Of a stretch of 33,145 bases of DNA, positions 9,001 to 17,826 are shown piece after piece (the first letter of the stretch is position 1; the number at the start of each line of letters is the position of its first letter). The notes under the pieces were generated by a model. That model was given only the letters and a program-made list of their open reading frames with translations. It was not told where the DNA came from and searched no databases. The stretch comes from CAYUYV01 sp050331455 (GTDB lineage Bacteria > Pseudomonadota > Alphaproteobacteria > JAJFIK01). Location of the stretch: assembly GCA_050331455.1 (NCBI GenBank), contig JBHJGV010000081.1, forward strand, positions 1-33,145. The letters run 5' to 3'. The position numbers were made by a program, and so were the translations under genes.

Positions 9001-10518
9001 ATGGTGCAAGCTTCATCAGGCCTCGCAGCGCGCGCGCATGCCCCGTCGTCATCCGCCGGATCCCGATCGGCCATCGACTTTCTCAAGCTGACCGGCGGTT
9101 TTCTGGGCGCGAAGGTCATGGGCTTTCTGGCGTTCGCCTGGCTGGCCCGCCACCTGACACCGGCCGAATACGGGCTGGTCGAGACCGTCGTGGGCATGAG
9201 CGCCATCGGCTTCATCTGCCTGGATTTCGGCACCGGCACCACCGGCATCCACTGGCGGTCCCGCGGCGCCCATACGCTGCCCACAACGGTCCGGGCGGTC
9301 GTGACCGCACGGGTCCTGATCGCCGCGTGCTGCATCCCCGCCCTGCTCGCCCTCTATCTGAGCGTGATCGACGCCGCCGGGCAGTGGCCACTCATCGCGG
9401 TGTTCGCCTCGAGCCTCCTGTTTCTCATTGTACGCCATGACTGGCTGTATCTGGCCGAGGACCGGGTCGGCGTGGCGACATCGGGCCGGCTGACCCACAT
9501 GACGGTGTTTCTGGTCTTCCTGCTCTTGACGGATCCGTCGGCAAACGGACTGATCATGGTGGGCCTTGCTGAATGGTGCGGCATGGCCGCCATGGCGGCC
9601 ATTTTCCTTGTTTTCCGGCCGGCCGAGGCGCGCACGGGGACCGGGGTGGCGGCGCTGCCGGCGGCCCGGGCCCTGCTCCACGAAAGCTGGCCCCTGGGCC
9701 TGTCGAACCTCCTTTTCGCGGCCATGATTTCCCTGCCGTCCCTTGTCACCATTGCCCTTGCCGGCCCGGTGGCCAGCGGCGAGATCGCAGCGGCCCTGCG
9801 CATCGCCGTCGCGCTCACCGCCTTTGGCACTCTCTATTTCCAGGCCCTCCTGCCGCTGATCGTCCGGCGCCTGACTCTCCATCCTCCGTCTGCCCAGATC
9901 CTGGTGGACGCGTCGGACCGGCTGATGGCCTGGTCGAGCGCAGCCCTGTGCGCCTTTATGGGTCTCGCCGCCGGCCCCCTGGTCACGCTGGTCTTCGGCC
10001 CCAAACTCGCGGGGGCCGATCTGGAGTTCGCACTGCTCGTGTGGATGGTGCCTTTGACCTTCGCGACCGCGTCGGCGCGCACCGTCCTGGTCGCCGTGGG
10101 GCAGCGGCGCCGGGTGCTGACCGCCTATGCGGCCGGCGCGGCCGTGTCCGTTCTGGCCGGGATCGGTCTCACCGCCTGGCAGGGCAGCGAAGGCGCCGCG
10201 ATCGGCGTGCTCCTGGGCCAGGCGACCACCTGGCTGTTGGCCGTGCGTGCGCCCTCAGACACCATACGCTCTCGGGCACGCCTCGTGCTGGCCCCCATGG
10301 TCCTCGCGATCGCGGTGGTCGTCGCGGGCGCCATGCTGGGCCAGGGCGGTTGGTCGGCCGCCTGGGCCGGCATGTCCATCGTCGGTGGGGTCAGCCTGCT
10401 CCTGCCCCCGGTCCGACAGTCCGTTGTCGTTATGCTCCAGGCCAAACAGGAACACCCCACCGCATTGCAGGCCGGCGTGGCGGAAAACGGAAGAACATCG
10501 CGGCAAGGATCCGAGTGA
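9001..10518 (+). CDS. Polysaccharide flippase, MOP/Wzx-like membrane protein
   Basis: The protein is 505 residues from the ATG chosen here; the frame stays open further upstream but that stretch is Arg/Ser-rich and non-membrane. It is almost wholly hydrophobic, with roughly 12-14 predicted membrane helices. The early segment (FLKLTGGFLGAKVMGFLAF, then WLARHLTPAEYG) is typical of the polysaccharide-synthase/oligosaccharide flippase family. That family moves undecaprenyl-linked sugar units across the inner membrane for O-antigen or exopolysaccharide assembly. Two glycosyltransferase genes follow on the same strand, supporting a surface-glycan role. The start is uncertain: a GTG at about 8977 is an alternative. 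No polymerase or chain-length regulator lies in this window. Confidence 0.82.
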   Translation: MVQASSGLAARAHAPSSSAGSRSAIDFLKLTGGFLGAKVMGFLAFAWLARHLTPAEYGLVETVVGMSAIGFICLDFGTGTTGIHWRSRGAHTLPTTVRAVVTARVLIAACCIPALLALYLSVIDAAGQWPLIAVFASSLLFLIVRHDWLYLAEDRVGVATSGRLTHMTVFLVFLLLTDPSANGLIMVGLAEWCGMAAMAAIFLVFRPAEARTGTGVAALPAARALLHESWPLGLSNLLFAAMISLPSLVTIALAGPVASGEIAAALRIAVALTAFGTLYFQALLPLIVRRLTLHPPSAQILVDASDRLMAWSSAALCAFMGLAAGPLVTLVFGPKLAGADLEFALLVWMVPLTFATASARTVLVAVGQRRRVLTAYAAGAAVSVLAGIGLTAWQGSEGAAIGVLLGQATTWLLAVRAPSDTIRSRARLVLAPMVLAIAVVVAGAMLGQGGWSAAWAGMSIVGGVSLLLPPVRQSVVVMLQAKQEHPTALQAGVAENGRTSRQGSE

Positions 10519-10727
10519 ATCGTTGACACCGGTCACGGATCGGCCCCGTCGCTGGGGGGCCTGTCCGGTGCTGCCCGAAAGCCGCAGATTCGCTCAAAGG
10601 GGACCGGTCTTCCGTCTCGCGAGCCCTTAAAACAAGAAAACAATAGACGACGCCAAGGGGCGAACGGTTTAGGCTCTCTCGGTGACCCCAGTGTCGCCAC
10701 ATTGGCCAAACAGCCCATGAGCGTGCC

Positions 10728-11720
10728 ATGCCCGGAGCCATAAGCATTCCGCCGGAGCGCCCGGTCGACCTGGCCTTCGCGCTGGTTCTGGAAAGCGAAA
10801 ACCTGTCCCAGGCGGATGAAAAGGACCTCTGGGCCTGTCTTCAAAGCCTGGACCGGCAAAGGCCCACCCTGGAGGATGCCGCAGAAATCCTGCTCCTGGA
10901 TAATGGGCACCTGCAACCTGCCATGGCCGATCGACTGGCCCGGGATTTTCCCTGGCTGACGGTGAAAAAAATATCCGCCGATGCCCGGTATGCGGACATC
11001 AAGGCCAGTGTTCACGATCTCGTCCAATCGGACATTATCGTTCTATGCGACTCCGACTGCCGCTACGAGCCGGGCTGGCTGCGCAGCATACTCCAGGTTT
11101 TCGAGAATGATCCGGAGGCGGAAATCGTCGCCGGGGAGAGCACAATCGACATTACGGGACCCTACAGCCTGGCCATCGCTTTGACCTACATCTTTCCCCG
11201 CTTCTCCTGTGAGACTCGGCCGACCCCATCGCCGGCCTATTGGGCCAACAACGTCGCCATGCGCCGCTCCCTGTTGAACCGGACCCCGCCGCCGCGTCCC
11301 GATAACGTCTTTCGGGGCGACAGTCACCTCTACAGTGCCGCTCTGCGCCGGGCCGGGGTGGCGATCTGGCGCGCGCCCGGTGCGCGGGCCCACCATGCGC
11401 GGCCGACCCTGTCCGAATGGCCGCGCCGCTATTTCAATCTGGGGCGCGACGCCAGCCTGCTCGCACGGATGACCCGGCAGGTTGACGGCGCCGCCTATCG
11501 GGGGGACATGGCACGCGACGCCGATGCGCAAAGCCAAGCGGGGAAACTGCTCAACCGCTTTCGCACCATTGCCGCCCGGGACCCCGTCCAGCTCATTCAT
11601 CTGCCCCTGGCGCTGCCCCTGATCGGCATGTGCGCCCTGTGGTATGGCCTGGGGCGGCTTGCGGGCCAGTGGACCGGCACACCGGCACAGACCGCCGCAG
11701 GACACTCCACGACCGGCTGA
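10728..11720 (+). CDS. Glycosyltransferase family 2 protein
   Basis: A 330-residue GT-A fold enzyme expected to transfer a sugar from a nucleotide-sugar donor to a lipid-linked or polysaccharide acceptor at the cytosolic membrane face. The N-terminal Rossmann-like region leads to the metal/nucleotide-binding D108-S-D110 motif (VLCDSDCRYEPGWL). An acidic residue that could be the base, Asp198 (FRGDSHLY), follows. A hydrophobic segment near residues 288-312 probably anchors the C-terminus to the membrane. The N-terminal 20 residues are less conserved-looking than usual for the family. It lies 209 bp after the flippase and 28 bp before a second family-2 enzyme, so the latter two are probably co-transcribed. 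Donor and acceptor are unknown. Confidence 0.82.
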   Translation: MPGAISIPPERPVDLAFALVLESENLSQADEKDLWACLQSLDRQRPTLEDAAEILLLDNGHLQPAMADRLARDFPWLTVKKISADARYADIKASVHDLVQSDIIVLCDSDCRYEPGWLRSILQVFENDPEAEIVAGESTIDITGPYSLAIALTYIFPRFSCETRPTPSPAYWANNVAMRRSLLNRTPPPRPDNVFRGDSHLYSAALRRAGVAIWRAPGARAHHARPTLSEWPRRYFNLGRDASLLARMTRQVDGAAYRGDMARDADAQSQAGKLLNRFRTIAARDPVQLIHLPLALPLIGMCALWYGLGRLAGQWTGTPAQTAAGHSTTG

Positions 11721-11748
11721 CAGGATTGAACAGGGCACCCCACCTCCC

Positions 11749-12612
11749 ATGACCCAGCGTCCCTTTGTGTCGGTCATTGTGCCGGTCTTCAACAATGGCC
11801 CTTACCTGGAGCCCTGCCTAAGGGCCCTGGAGCGCCAGTCCTATCCCCGGGACCGGCTGGAAATTCTGTGTGTGGACAATGGCTCGACGGACGGATCCCT
11901 GGACCGGCTCCGGAGCCACGGGCGCATCCATGTGCTCCAGGAAAGCAAACGCGGCTCCTATGCAGCCCGCAATCGGGGCCTGCGCGCCGCACGCGGTGAG
12001 ATCATTGCATTCACGGACGGGGACTGCATCGCCGATCCCGATTGGGTGAGCGCCGGTGTCGCCGCGCTGCAGGACGAGGCCGTCGCCCTGGTCTTGGGCC
12101 GAAGGCGGGTGCCGGGGGCGTCCCCTGCCCTGACCCTCATTGATCTTTACGAGGCGGAAAAAGACGCCAGCGTGATCGGCGGCGAAAGCGCCGATCTCGT
12201 CTATGGGTACACGAACAATATGATCGTGCGGCGCTGCGCACTGGATCGTTTCGGGCCCTTCGACGACATTGCGCGGGGGGCGGATACGGCCTTCGTCCAA
12301 CGGGTTGTTCGGGCGCTGTCCATGCGCGCCGTCGCCTTCGAGCCGTCCATGGCCGTAACCCATGCGGAAATGACGGGCCTCGGCGTTTATTTCAAGAAAT
12401 GTTATCTTTATGGACGAAATCGGGTGCCCCTTCGGCAAGAAAGCTATGCACGGCCACTGACCTACCGGCACCGATTTGCGATTGTGGATCGCGTTTTGAA
12501 GAAACGCCGGCTGGAAGCGGGGCAAACGCTCGCGCTGTTGAGCATGCTGGCTGTGGGTGCCGCCTCATGGACCCTGGGGCGGTGGAGCCAGCGTTTCCGG
12601 GGCCCCCGTTGA
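11749..12612 (+). CDS. Glycosyltransferase family 2 protein
   Basis: 287 residues from the ATG after the previous gene; the frame is open upstream but there overlaps that gene. The N-terminus VSVIVPVFNN is the canonical GT2 beta1-loop, followed by V42-DNGSTD and the metal-binding D90-G-D92 (FTDGDC). The later FDDIARGADTAF segment fits the catalytic acidic region. The tail has a weakly hydrophobic stretch (about 258-275) that may associate with the membrane. It sits directly downstream of another GT2 gene and a flippase and most likely works on the same surface glycan. Substrate specificity cannot be read from sequence. Confidence 0.87.
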   Translation: MTQRPFVSVIVPVFNNGPYLEPCLRALERQSYPRDRLEILCVDNGSTDGSLDRLRSHGRIHVLQESKRGSYAARNRGLRAARGEIIAFTDGDCIADPDWVSAGVAALQDEAVALVLGRRRVPGASPALTLIDLYEAEKDASVIGGESADLVYGYTNNMIVRRCALDRFGPFDDIARGADTAFVQRVVRALSMRAVAFEPSMAVTHAEMTGLGVYFKKCYLYGRNRVPLRQESYARPLTYRHRFAIVDRVLKKRRLEAGQTLALLSMLAVGAASWTLGRWSQRFRGPR

Positions 12613-12848
12613 GGCGGCGCGACCCGTATCCTGCGCCATCGAAATCCGAAAGCCCTTCCGCTGTCGTATACCGTGTGACACAAGCAACGCGGACGGTTCC
12701 GTTTAGCCAAGGGTCCTTAGCGCGCTTCGCAGGGTTGGCTCCGGTTGAAGAGCCCGCTCCTGGCGAGCCGCGTTGTCCACATTGACCGCCGGGTCTTGCA
12801 CGCTACCTCTGGTGGCAGTCCGGTGACTGCAAAGAAGGGTGTTTGTCC

Positions 12849-13958
12849 ATGACGGTGCGCACAGCTCGAACCGCCGAAACTGTTGTGTACGGCGAGGAAT
12901 ACGGTTCAGCGGCGAACACTGTCTCCGTCGGGCCCTTGCCCAAAGGGCATCCCCGGGTGGCACCCCGTAAAATTGGCGTGATGGTCATCAATCTGGGTAC
13001 GCCGGATTCAACGGGGTTCTGGGATGTCCGCCGCTATCTGGACGAGTTTTTGAGCGATCCGCGCGTCGTCGACCTGCCGCGTATTCTCTGGCAGCCGATC
13101 CTGAAGGGCATCATTCTCAACACGCGTCCACAAAAAACGCGTAAGGCCTATGAAAAGATCTGGCGCAAAGACACGGACGAGTCGCCCCTGCGCTATTTTA
13201 CGCGTGTACAGGCCGAGCGCCTTCAGGAGCGGTTGGATCCCGATGCCGCAGCCGTGCGGGTCGATTACGCCATGCGCTACGGCAACCCGTCGATCGAGTT
13301 CGTGCTGGAGCGACTAAAAGCCGACGGCTGCGACCGCATCCTGACCTTTGCGCTCTATCCACAATACAGTGCGACGACCTCGGCCACCGCCTATGACGCT
13401 GTGTTTCGGGCGATGCGGGCCATGCGCTGGCAGCCGGCCATCCGGACCGTGGGCGCCCATCACGACGATCCGATCTATATCGACGCGCTCGCGACGCAGA
13501 CGCGCGCCCAATTGGCCGCCCTGGATTTCGAGCCCGAGGTGGTCATGTGCTCCTTCCACGGGTTGCCCAAGGTCAATCTGGAGCGGGGCGATCCTTATCA
13601 CTGCCATTGCCAGAAAACCGGCCGCCTTCTCCGCGAGGCGCTGGGTCTGGCGCCCGAGCGGTTCGTGGTGACGTTCCAGTCCCGCTTTGGGACCCAGGAA
13701 TGGCTGCAACCTTATACGGACAAGACCCTCGAGGAATTGGGCGCCAAGGGAATTAAGAAAATCGCGGTCCTCACCCCCGGATTCGTGTCGGATTGTGTGG
13801 AGACCCTTGAAGAGATCGCCTTAGAAGCCCGGGAAACCTTCATGGAGGCCGGCGGCACCCATTTCGCCGCCCTGCCCTGCCTCAATGAAAGCGATGAGGG
13901 CATGGCCATGATCGAAACCGTCGCCCGGCGGGAGCTGTCGGGCTGGCTCACGGATTGA
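12849..13958 (+). CDS. hemH: Ferrochelatase
   Basis: The enzyme inserts Fe2+ into protoporphyrin IX in the last step of protoheme synthesis. The core begins at about residue 41 (KIGVMVINLGTPD). It contains RRYLDEFLSDPRVVDLP, the YPQYSATTSAT region, the catalytic histidine His227 in CSFHGLP, and Glu308 in SDCVETLEE, all hallmarks of the family. The length of 369 residues is slightly above average because of a roughly 40-residue N-terminal extension with no clear signal peptide. A TTG six bases upstream (12843) has better spacing to GAAGG and is an alternative start. The 236 bp upstream carries a loose TTGACC...TACCTC pair at about 12783-12810. It stands alone between the glycan genes and the YggT/FolD pair. 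Confidence 0.95.
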   Translation: MTVRTARTAETVVYGEEYGSAANTVSVGPLPKGHPRVAPRKIGVMVINLGTPDSTGFWDVRRYLDEFLSDPRVVDLPRILWQPILKGIILNTRPQKTRKAYEKIWRKDTDESPLRYFTRVQAERLQERLDPDAAAVRVDYAMRYGNPSIEFVLERLKADGCDRILTFALYPQYSATTSATAYDAVFRAMRAMRWQPAIRTVGAHHDDPIYIDALATQTRAQLAALDFEPEVVMCSFHGLPKVNLERGDPYHCHCQKTGRLLREALGLAPERFVVTFQSRFGTQEWLQPYTDKTLEELGAKGIKKIAVLTPGFVSDCVETLEEIALEARETFMEAGGTHFAALPCLNESDEGMAMIETVARRELSGWLTD

Positions 13959-14165
13959 AGCAAGCACTGTGCATTCTGGGCGGGCGGGGCGTGCCGCGAC
14001 CCAGGGCCCTTTCTGCCCGGCGCCTTGAGCCCGAGCCCCTGACCTTGGGCCGTTTCCGGCGGCCTGTTCAGCACGGACCGGTCGGTCATGCTGGGGCGCC
14101 GGGCCCGCTTGCCATCCCCAGATGTCGTGGCTACATGTGGGGAACCAGCGGGAAGGAAACACATC

Positions 14166-14465
14166 ATGACGTCTCTCGGACTTCTGCTTTACCAGGTTCT
14201 GTCGATCTACTCGTTGATCGTGATCGTCGCCGTCGTGATGAGCTGGCTGATCCAGTTCAATGTCATCAACCCGCGCAATGAATTCGTCGGCATGGTCGTG
14301 CGGGCGCTCTACAACATGACCGAGCCCGTATTTTCCCGGATTCGCCAGCTGTTGCCGGACCTTGGCGGCCTGGATCTGTCCCCCATGGTTCTGATCCTTG
14401 GCATCTGGTTCGCCCAAATGTTGATCGTGGAATACTGGCCGGGGGTGGGCATGCGTGCCCTGTGA
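14166..14465 (+). CDS. YggT family integral membrane protein
   Basis: A 99-residue inner-membrane protein with two hydrophobic segments (about 5-28 and 73-92). Between them lies the family-typical amphipathic part, with NPRNEFVG and TEPVFSRIRQLLP. YggT proteins are widespread and have been linked to membrane or osmotic homeostasis and to plastid/cyanobacterial YlmG functions; the exact role is unsettled. The ATG is preceded by AAGGAA. In alphaproteobacteria this gene usually neighbours folD, as here, often with a DUF167 gene between. That gene is absent here, replaced by a terminator and a 263 bp gap. Confidence 0.9.
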   Translation: MTSLGLLLYQVLSIYSLIVIVAVVMSWLIQFNVINPRNEFVGMVVRALYNMTEPVFSRIRQLLPDLGGLDLSPMVLILGIWFAQMLIVEYWPGVGMRAL

Positions 14466-14542
14466 CAAGCGCGCGCTATTGGAGAGTGGTCTTTCGCTTC
14501 CCCTTGTGACACCCATCTTGCGATGATCCGTATAACCCGTTG

Positions 14543-14630
14543 CACCTGTGGCACCGGACAGGGCCGGATCCGCACCCATAACGACCGCCCCATTCCAAGG
14601 ACCGCCAGCATGGCGGTCTTTGTCGTTTTT
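14543..14630 (+). ncRNA. Candidate small RNA between yggT and folD
   Basis: A -10-like TATAAC at 14531-14536 is followed after about 60 nt by a strong intrinsic terminator (14597-14630). If that box is used, a discrete transcript of about 85-90 nt would result. No good -35 box lies at the right distance, and no known RNA family is recognised. The terminator alone may simply end the yggT transcript. Confidence 0.22.
14597..14630 (+). terminator. Rho-independent terminator downstream of yggT
   Basis: AAGGACCGCC pairs with GGCGGTCTTT (10 bp, one G-U) around the loop AGCAT. It is followed by the T-rich TGTCGTTTTT. This is the best intrinsic terminator in the window and separates yggT from folD. 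Confidence 0.75.
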
Positions 14631-14728
14631 AAAGGCCGTTCGGCCTGCCGGACCCCAAGCATCCCCCTCGCATGTGACCCCGGGCCTTGCAGGGCCCAGG
14701 CGACGGCGTCGTTGATGGAGACTGCCCC

Positions 14729-15658
14729 ATGACCTCATCCGCCCCCCAATCGCCCGGCGGTGCCACGCCCATTGACGGCAAGGCCTGCGCCGCAGCCCTG
14801 CGCATCCGCATCGGCGAGGCCGTGTCCACCCTGAAGGCCCGCCAAGGTCTCACACCTGGTCTCGCGGTCGTCCTGGTCGGCGACAATCCGGCCAGCCAGG
14901 TCTATGTGCGCAACAAGGGGATCCAGACCCGGGAAGCCGGCATGGTTTCGGTGGAAAGACGTCTGCCCGCAGACACCACCCAGGACACTCTCCTGGGCAT
15001 TGTCCGGGAGCTGAACGCCGATCCATCCGTCCACGGCATTCTGGTGCAGATGCCCCTGCCGGACCATATCGACACCCATGCCGTGATGGACGCCATCGAT
15101 CCTCTGAAGGACGTGGACGGGCTCGGGGCGGTCAATGCGGGCCTGCTGGCCCTGGGGCGACCGGGCCTCGTGCCGTGCACCCCGCAAGGCGTGATGGTGC
15201 TCCTTGATCAGGTGCTGGGGTCTGATGGACTGTCTGGCTGCGAGGCCGTGGTCGTCGGCCGGTCCATTCTGGTGGGCAAGCCCCTGGCCCAGCTTCTGCT
15301 GGCGGCCAACGCGACCGTAACGGTGGCCCATTCCCGCACCCGGGATCTGGCAGGCGCGTGTCGCCGGGCGGATGTTCTTGTCGCCGCGGTCGGCCGCCCC
15401 CGGATGATCGGAGGAGACTGGATCAAGCCCGGCGGCGTGGTGATCGATGTGGGCATCAATCGGGTGGCGGCGCCCGAGCGCGGAGAGGGCGCAACGCGCC
15501 TGGTGGGCGATGTGGATTTCGAGGCCGCCAAATCGGTTGCGTCGGCCATCACGCCGGTCCCCGGAGGAGTCGGCCCCATGACAATCGCCTGCCTTCTGCG
15601 CAACACGGTGTTGGCCGCCTGCCGCCAGAACGGCATTCCCGAACCGGATGGTTTGTGA
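14729..15658 (+). CDS. folD: Bifunctional methylenetetrahydrofolate dehydrogenase/methenyltetrahydrofolate cyclohydrolase
   Basis: FolD interconverts 5,10-methylene-, 5,10-methenyl- and 10-formyl-tetrahydrofolate in cytosolic one-carbon metabolism, with NADP as cofactor. The 309 residues show the active-site Y59-VRN-K63 motif, the substrate-binding VQMPLP, DVDGLGAVNAG, the PCTPQGV turn, the VVGRSILVGKPLAQLL signature of the nucleotide-binding domain, and the C-terminal PVPGGVGPMT. All catalytic residues are present. The ATG follows GGAG; the alternative upstream ATG at 14687 lacks support. The N-terminal 13 residues are a short Ser/Pro-rich extension. A 263 bp gap with a terminator precedes it, so it likely has its own promoter. 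Confidence 0.96.
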   Translation: MTSSAPQSPGGATPIDGKACAAALRIRIGEAVSTLKARQGLTPGLAVVLVGDNPASQVYVRNKGIQTREAGMVSVERRLPADTTQDTLLGIVRELNADPSVHGILVQMPLPDHIDTHAVMDAIDPLKDVDGLGAVNAGLLALGRPGLVPCTPQGVMVLLDQVLGSDGLSGCEAVVVGRSILVGKPLAQLLLAANATVTVAHSRTRDLAGACRRADVLVAAVGRPRMIGGDWIKPGGVVIDVGINRVAAPERGEGATRLVGDVDFEAAKSVASAITPVPGGVGPMTIACLLRNTVLAACRQNGIPEPDGL

Positions 15659-15857
15659 CACCGGACCAAAAAGCGGAGGGGGAGCCCTTCCTGGTTGCAA
15701 GGATGACCCTGGGCCCAACGGGCCGGCCCGTCCGTTTCTCCGGGCCCGAAGCTCCGCACGTTTCAAAGTCAATAATACGCTGTCATTAAATCCGACTTCG
15801 CGCTAATCTGGACGCTATTAAGGTTTTAAAGGTCCATGGAGGCTCGGCTGGTGTTGC

Positions 15858-15871
15858 CCGCGAAAAGCGGG
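15858..15871. other. Small stem-loop upstream of the first sulfatase gene
   Basis: CCGC-GAAAAG-GCGG-type pairing (CCCGC GAAAA GCGGG at 15857-15871) lies 40 nt before the sulfatase start. Before it, 15770-15830 is AT-richer than its surroundings (caataatacg, cattaaatcc) and is the likely promoter zone for the sulfatase-GST unit. No exact consensus boxes can be assigned. Confidence 0.25.
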
Positions 15872-15911
15872 TTCTCCGGGCTGCACGAAGAATCAGACGG
15901 GGGCGTCCCAA

Positions 15912-17741
15912 ATGGGTAGAACAGTCTTTGCATTTGCACGGCGCGGTCAGACGAGAAGGGTTGGCGCCCACAAGGGTGCGCGGCGGATCATGTGCGGCTG
16001 GATCCTGGCCGTTCTGCTCTGCGCCTTCGGGTCTGCGGCCCAGGCTCAGCCCAATTTCGTCATCATACTGATCGATGACGCGGCCTTGATGGATCTCGGT
16101 GCCTATGGCGGCGAGGCGCGCACGCCCCATATCGATGCATTGGCGGCGCGGGGCGCCTTGTTCACGCAATATCGCAGCTCGCCCCTGTGTGCGCCGTCGC
16201 GGGCCATGCTGCTGACGGGAGTGGACAATCACCGTACCGGTGTTGCGACCATTCCGGAGGTTCTGCCACCGGAGCATATCGGCAAGCCGGGCTACACAAT
16301 GCATCTTGAACCCGGCGTACTCACGGTCGCAGACCGATTGAAGCCGCTCGGTTACCGCACCATGATGGCCGGCAAGTGGCATATGGGCAGCGGTCCAGGG
16401 GATCTGCCAAACGATCACGGGTTTGACCGGTCCTTCGCACTTGATGCGTCGGGTGCGGATAATTGGGAAGACAGGTCCTACTTTCCCTACTATGCGGATG
16501 CGCCCTGGTTTGAGGATGGCGAAGCCGCGGATCTGCCGGAGGATTTCTATTCCTCCGCCTTCATTGTCGACAAAACGATCGAATATCTGCAGACGACCCC
16601 CGAGGACGATCCATTTCTCGCCTTTCTGGGCTTTCAGGCGGTCCACATTCCTGTGCAGGCCCCGGCCGAATTCACCGCCAAATATCGCGACACCTACACG
16701 GATGGCTGGGCGGCAATGCAGGCCAAACGCTGGGACCGGGCCCGGACACTTGGCCTTGTGTCTTCGGACGCCGCCATGCCGGACTTCCATGAAAGGCTGC
16801 GGGCCTGGGATGGTTTGTCTGAGGACGAAAAGGACCTGTTCGCCGCGCGCATGGCCGTCAATGCCGGCATGCTGGAAGCCATGGACCACCATATCGGCCG
16901 CTTCATCGATCATCTGGCCGAGGAGGGACTTCTGGAGGATACGGTCTTCGTCGTCACCTCCGATAATGGCTCCGAACCGTCCACCCCCGGCGTTCCGCCC
17001 TTGTCCTGGTGGCTGGCCGCCACCGGATATCGCACCGGTCTTGAGGACATCGGCGAAAAGGGGAGCTATGTCTTCATTGGGCCCGAATATGCCAGCGCCG
17101 CGTCAACCCCCAGTGCCCTGTTCAAATTTTACGCAGCGGAGGGCGGCCTCCGGGTCCCTTTGATCATGGCCGGACCGGGCATCGAGGCGGGCCAGCGCCT
17201 TGATGCCATGACGCTCGTGACCGACATTGCCCCGACCATTCTCGACCTCGCGCAAGCCGGGCCCGCGCCGGCCAATAGCGTCTCCATCGACGGTCGCAGC
17301 CTCATGCCGCTCGTGTCCGGCGAGGCTGACACGATCTATGGGCCCGAGACGCCCATCGGCATGGAAGTCTCCGGCAATGCGGCCCTCTATAAGGGCGACT
17401 TCAAGATCGCTCGTAATCAGCCGCCCTACGGCGACGGCCAGTGGCATTTGTTCAACATTGCCGAGGATCCGGGCGAAACCCGTGACCTCGCGGAAGCTCG
17501 ACCCGATATTTTCGCCAATCTGCAGGCAGACTATGAGGCCTATGCAGACCGGGTCGGCGTCCTTGAAATTCCGCCCGGATACAGCTCCACAACCCAGGTG
17601 GCGCGGAATGTGGCGAGCGTCTTCCTCCACCGACACCTCGTCCCCATTGCTGCCATCGGAGCGGCGCTGCTTTTGTTCATTGTGTTTCTGGTGAGCCAAA
17701 TTTTTCGCGCTATATGGCCGAAACGCTCCCGGAGCGGATGA
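15912..17741 (+). CDS. Type I sulfatase, arylsulfatase AtsA-like, C-terminally membrane-anchored
   Basis: A 609-residue formylglycine-dependent sulfatase that hydrolyses sulfate esters. Cys93 in C-A-P-S-R is the residue converted to formylglycine. Metal and sulfate ligands are visible: IDDAALMDLGAYGG (Asp55/Asp56), GKWHMG, the histidine of FQAVHIP, and TSDNGSEPS. The EGGLRVP segment near residue 413 is also typical. The stretch around GKPGYTMHLEP and MAGKWH resembles Pseudomonas AtsA. A basic N-terminal stretch is followed by a signal peptide ending near ALA-like SAAQA (about 27-45). A membrane helix at about 577-600 with a basic tail should tether the enzyme at the outer face of the inner membrane. 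An internal ATG at 15990 is an alternative start. The GST-like gene follows after 85 bp, probably in the same unit. No formylglycine-generating enzyme gene lies in the window. Confidence 0.9.
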   Translation: MGRTVFAFARRGQTRRVGAHKGARRIMCGWILAVLLCAFGSAAQAQPNFVIILIDDAALMDLGAYGGEARTPHIDALAARGALFTQYRSSPLCAPSRAMLLTGVDNHRTGVATIPEVLPPEHIGKPGYTMHLEPGVLTVADRLKPLGYRTMMAGKWHMGSGPGDLPNDHGFDRSFALDASGADNWEDRSYFPYYADAPWFEDGEAADLPEDFYSSAFIVDKTIEYLQTTPEDDPFLAFLGFQAVHIPVQAPAEFTAKYRDTYTDGWAAMQAKRWDRARTLGLVSSDAAMPDFHERLRAWDGLSEDEKDLFAARMAVNAGMLEAMDHHIGRFIDHLAEEGLLEDTVFVVTSDNGSEPSTPGVPPLSWWLAATGYRTGLEDIGEKGSYVFIGPEYASAASTPSALFKFYAAEGGLRVPLIMAGPGIEAGQRLDAMTLVTDIAPTILDLAQAGPAPANSVSIDGRSLMPLVSGEADTIYGPETPIGMEVSGNAALYKGDFKIARNQPPYGDGQWHLFNIAEDPGETRDLAEARPDIFANLQADYEAYADRVGVLEIPPGYSSTTQVARNVASVFLHRHLVPIAAIGAALLLFIVFLVSQIFRAIWPKRSRSG

Positions 17742-17826
17742 TCGGCGGTGACCGAGATCGCGGCGCGTCGTAACGAAACAAGGGTGGCAGAGTGAACATC
17801 ACCCCCCTTGAGACGAGGATCAGGCA

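Noticed and set aside
10523..10551. A promoter from the perfect TTGACA at 10523-10528
   Set aside because: No -10-like sequence lies at 15-19 bp; the following stretch is almost pure G/C.
15786..16913. Minus-strand frame of 375 codons opposite the first sulfatase
   Set aside because: Antisense to a gene with intact catalytic motifs; no recognisable product.
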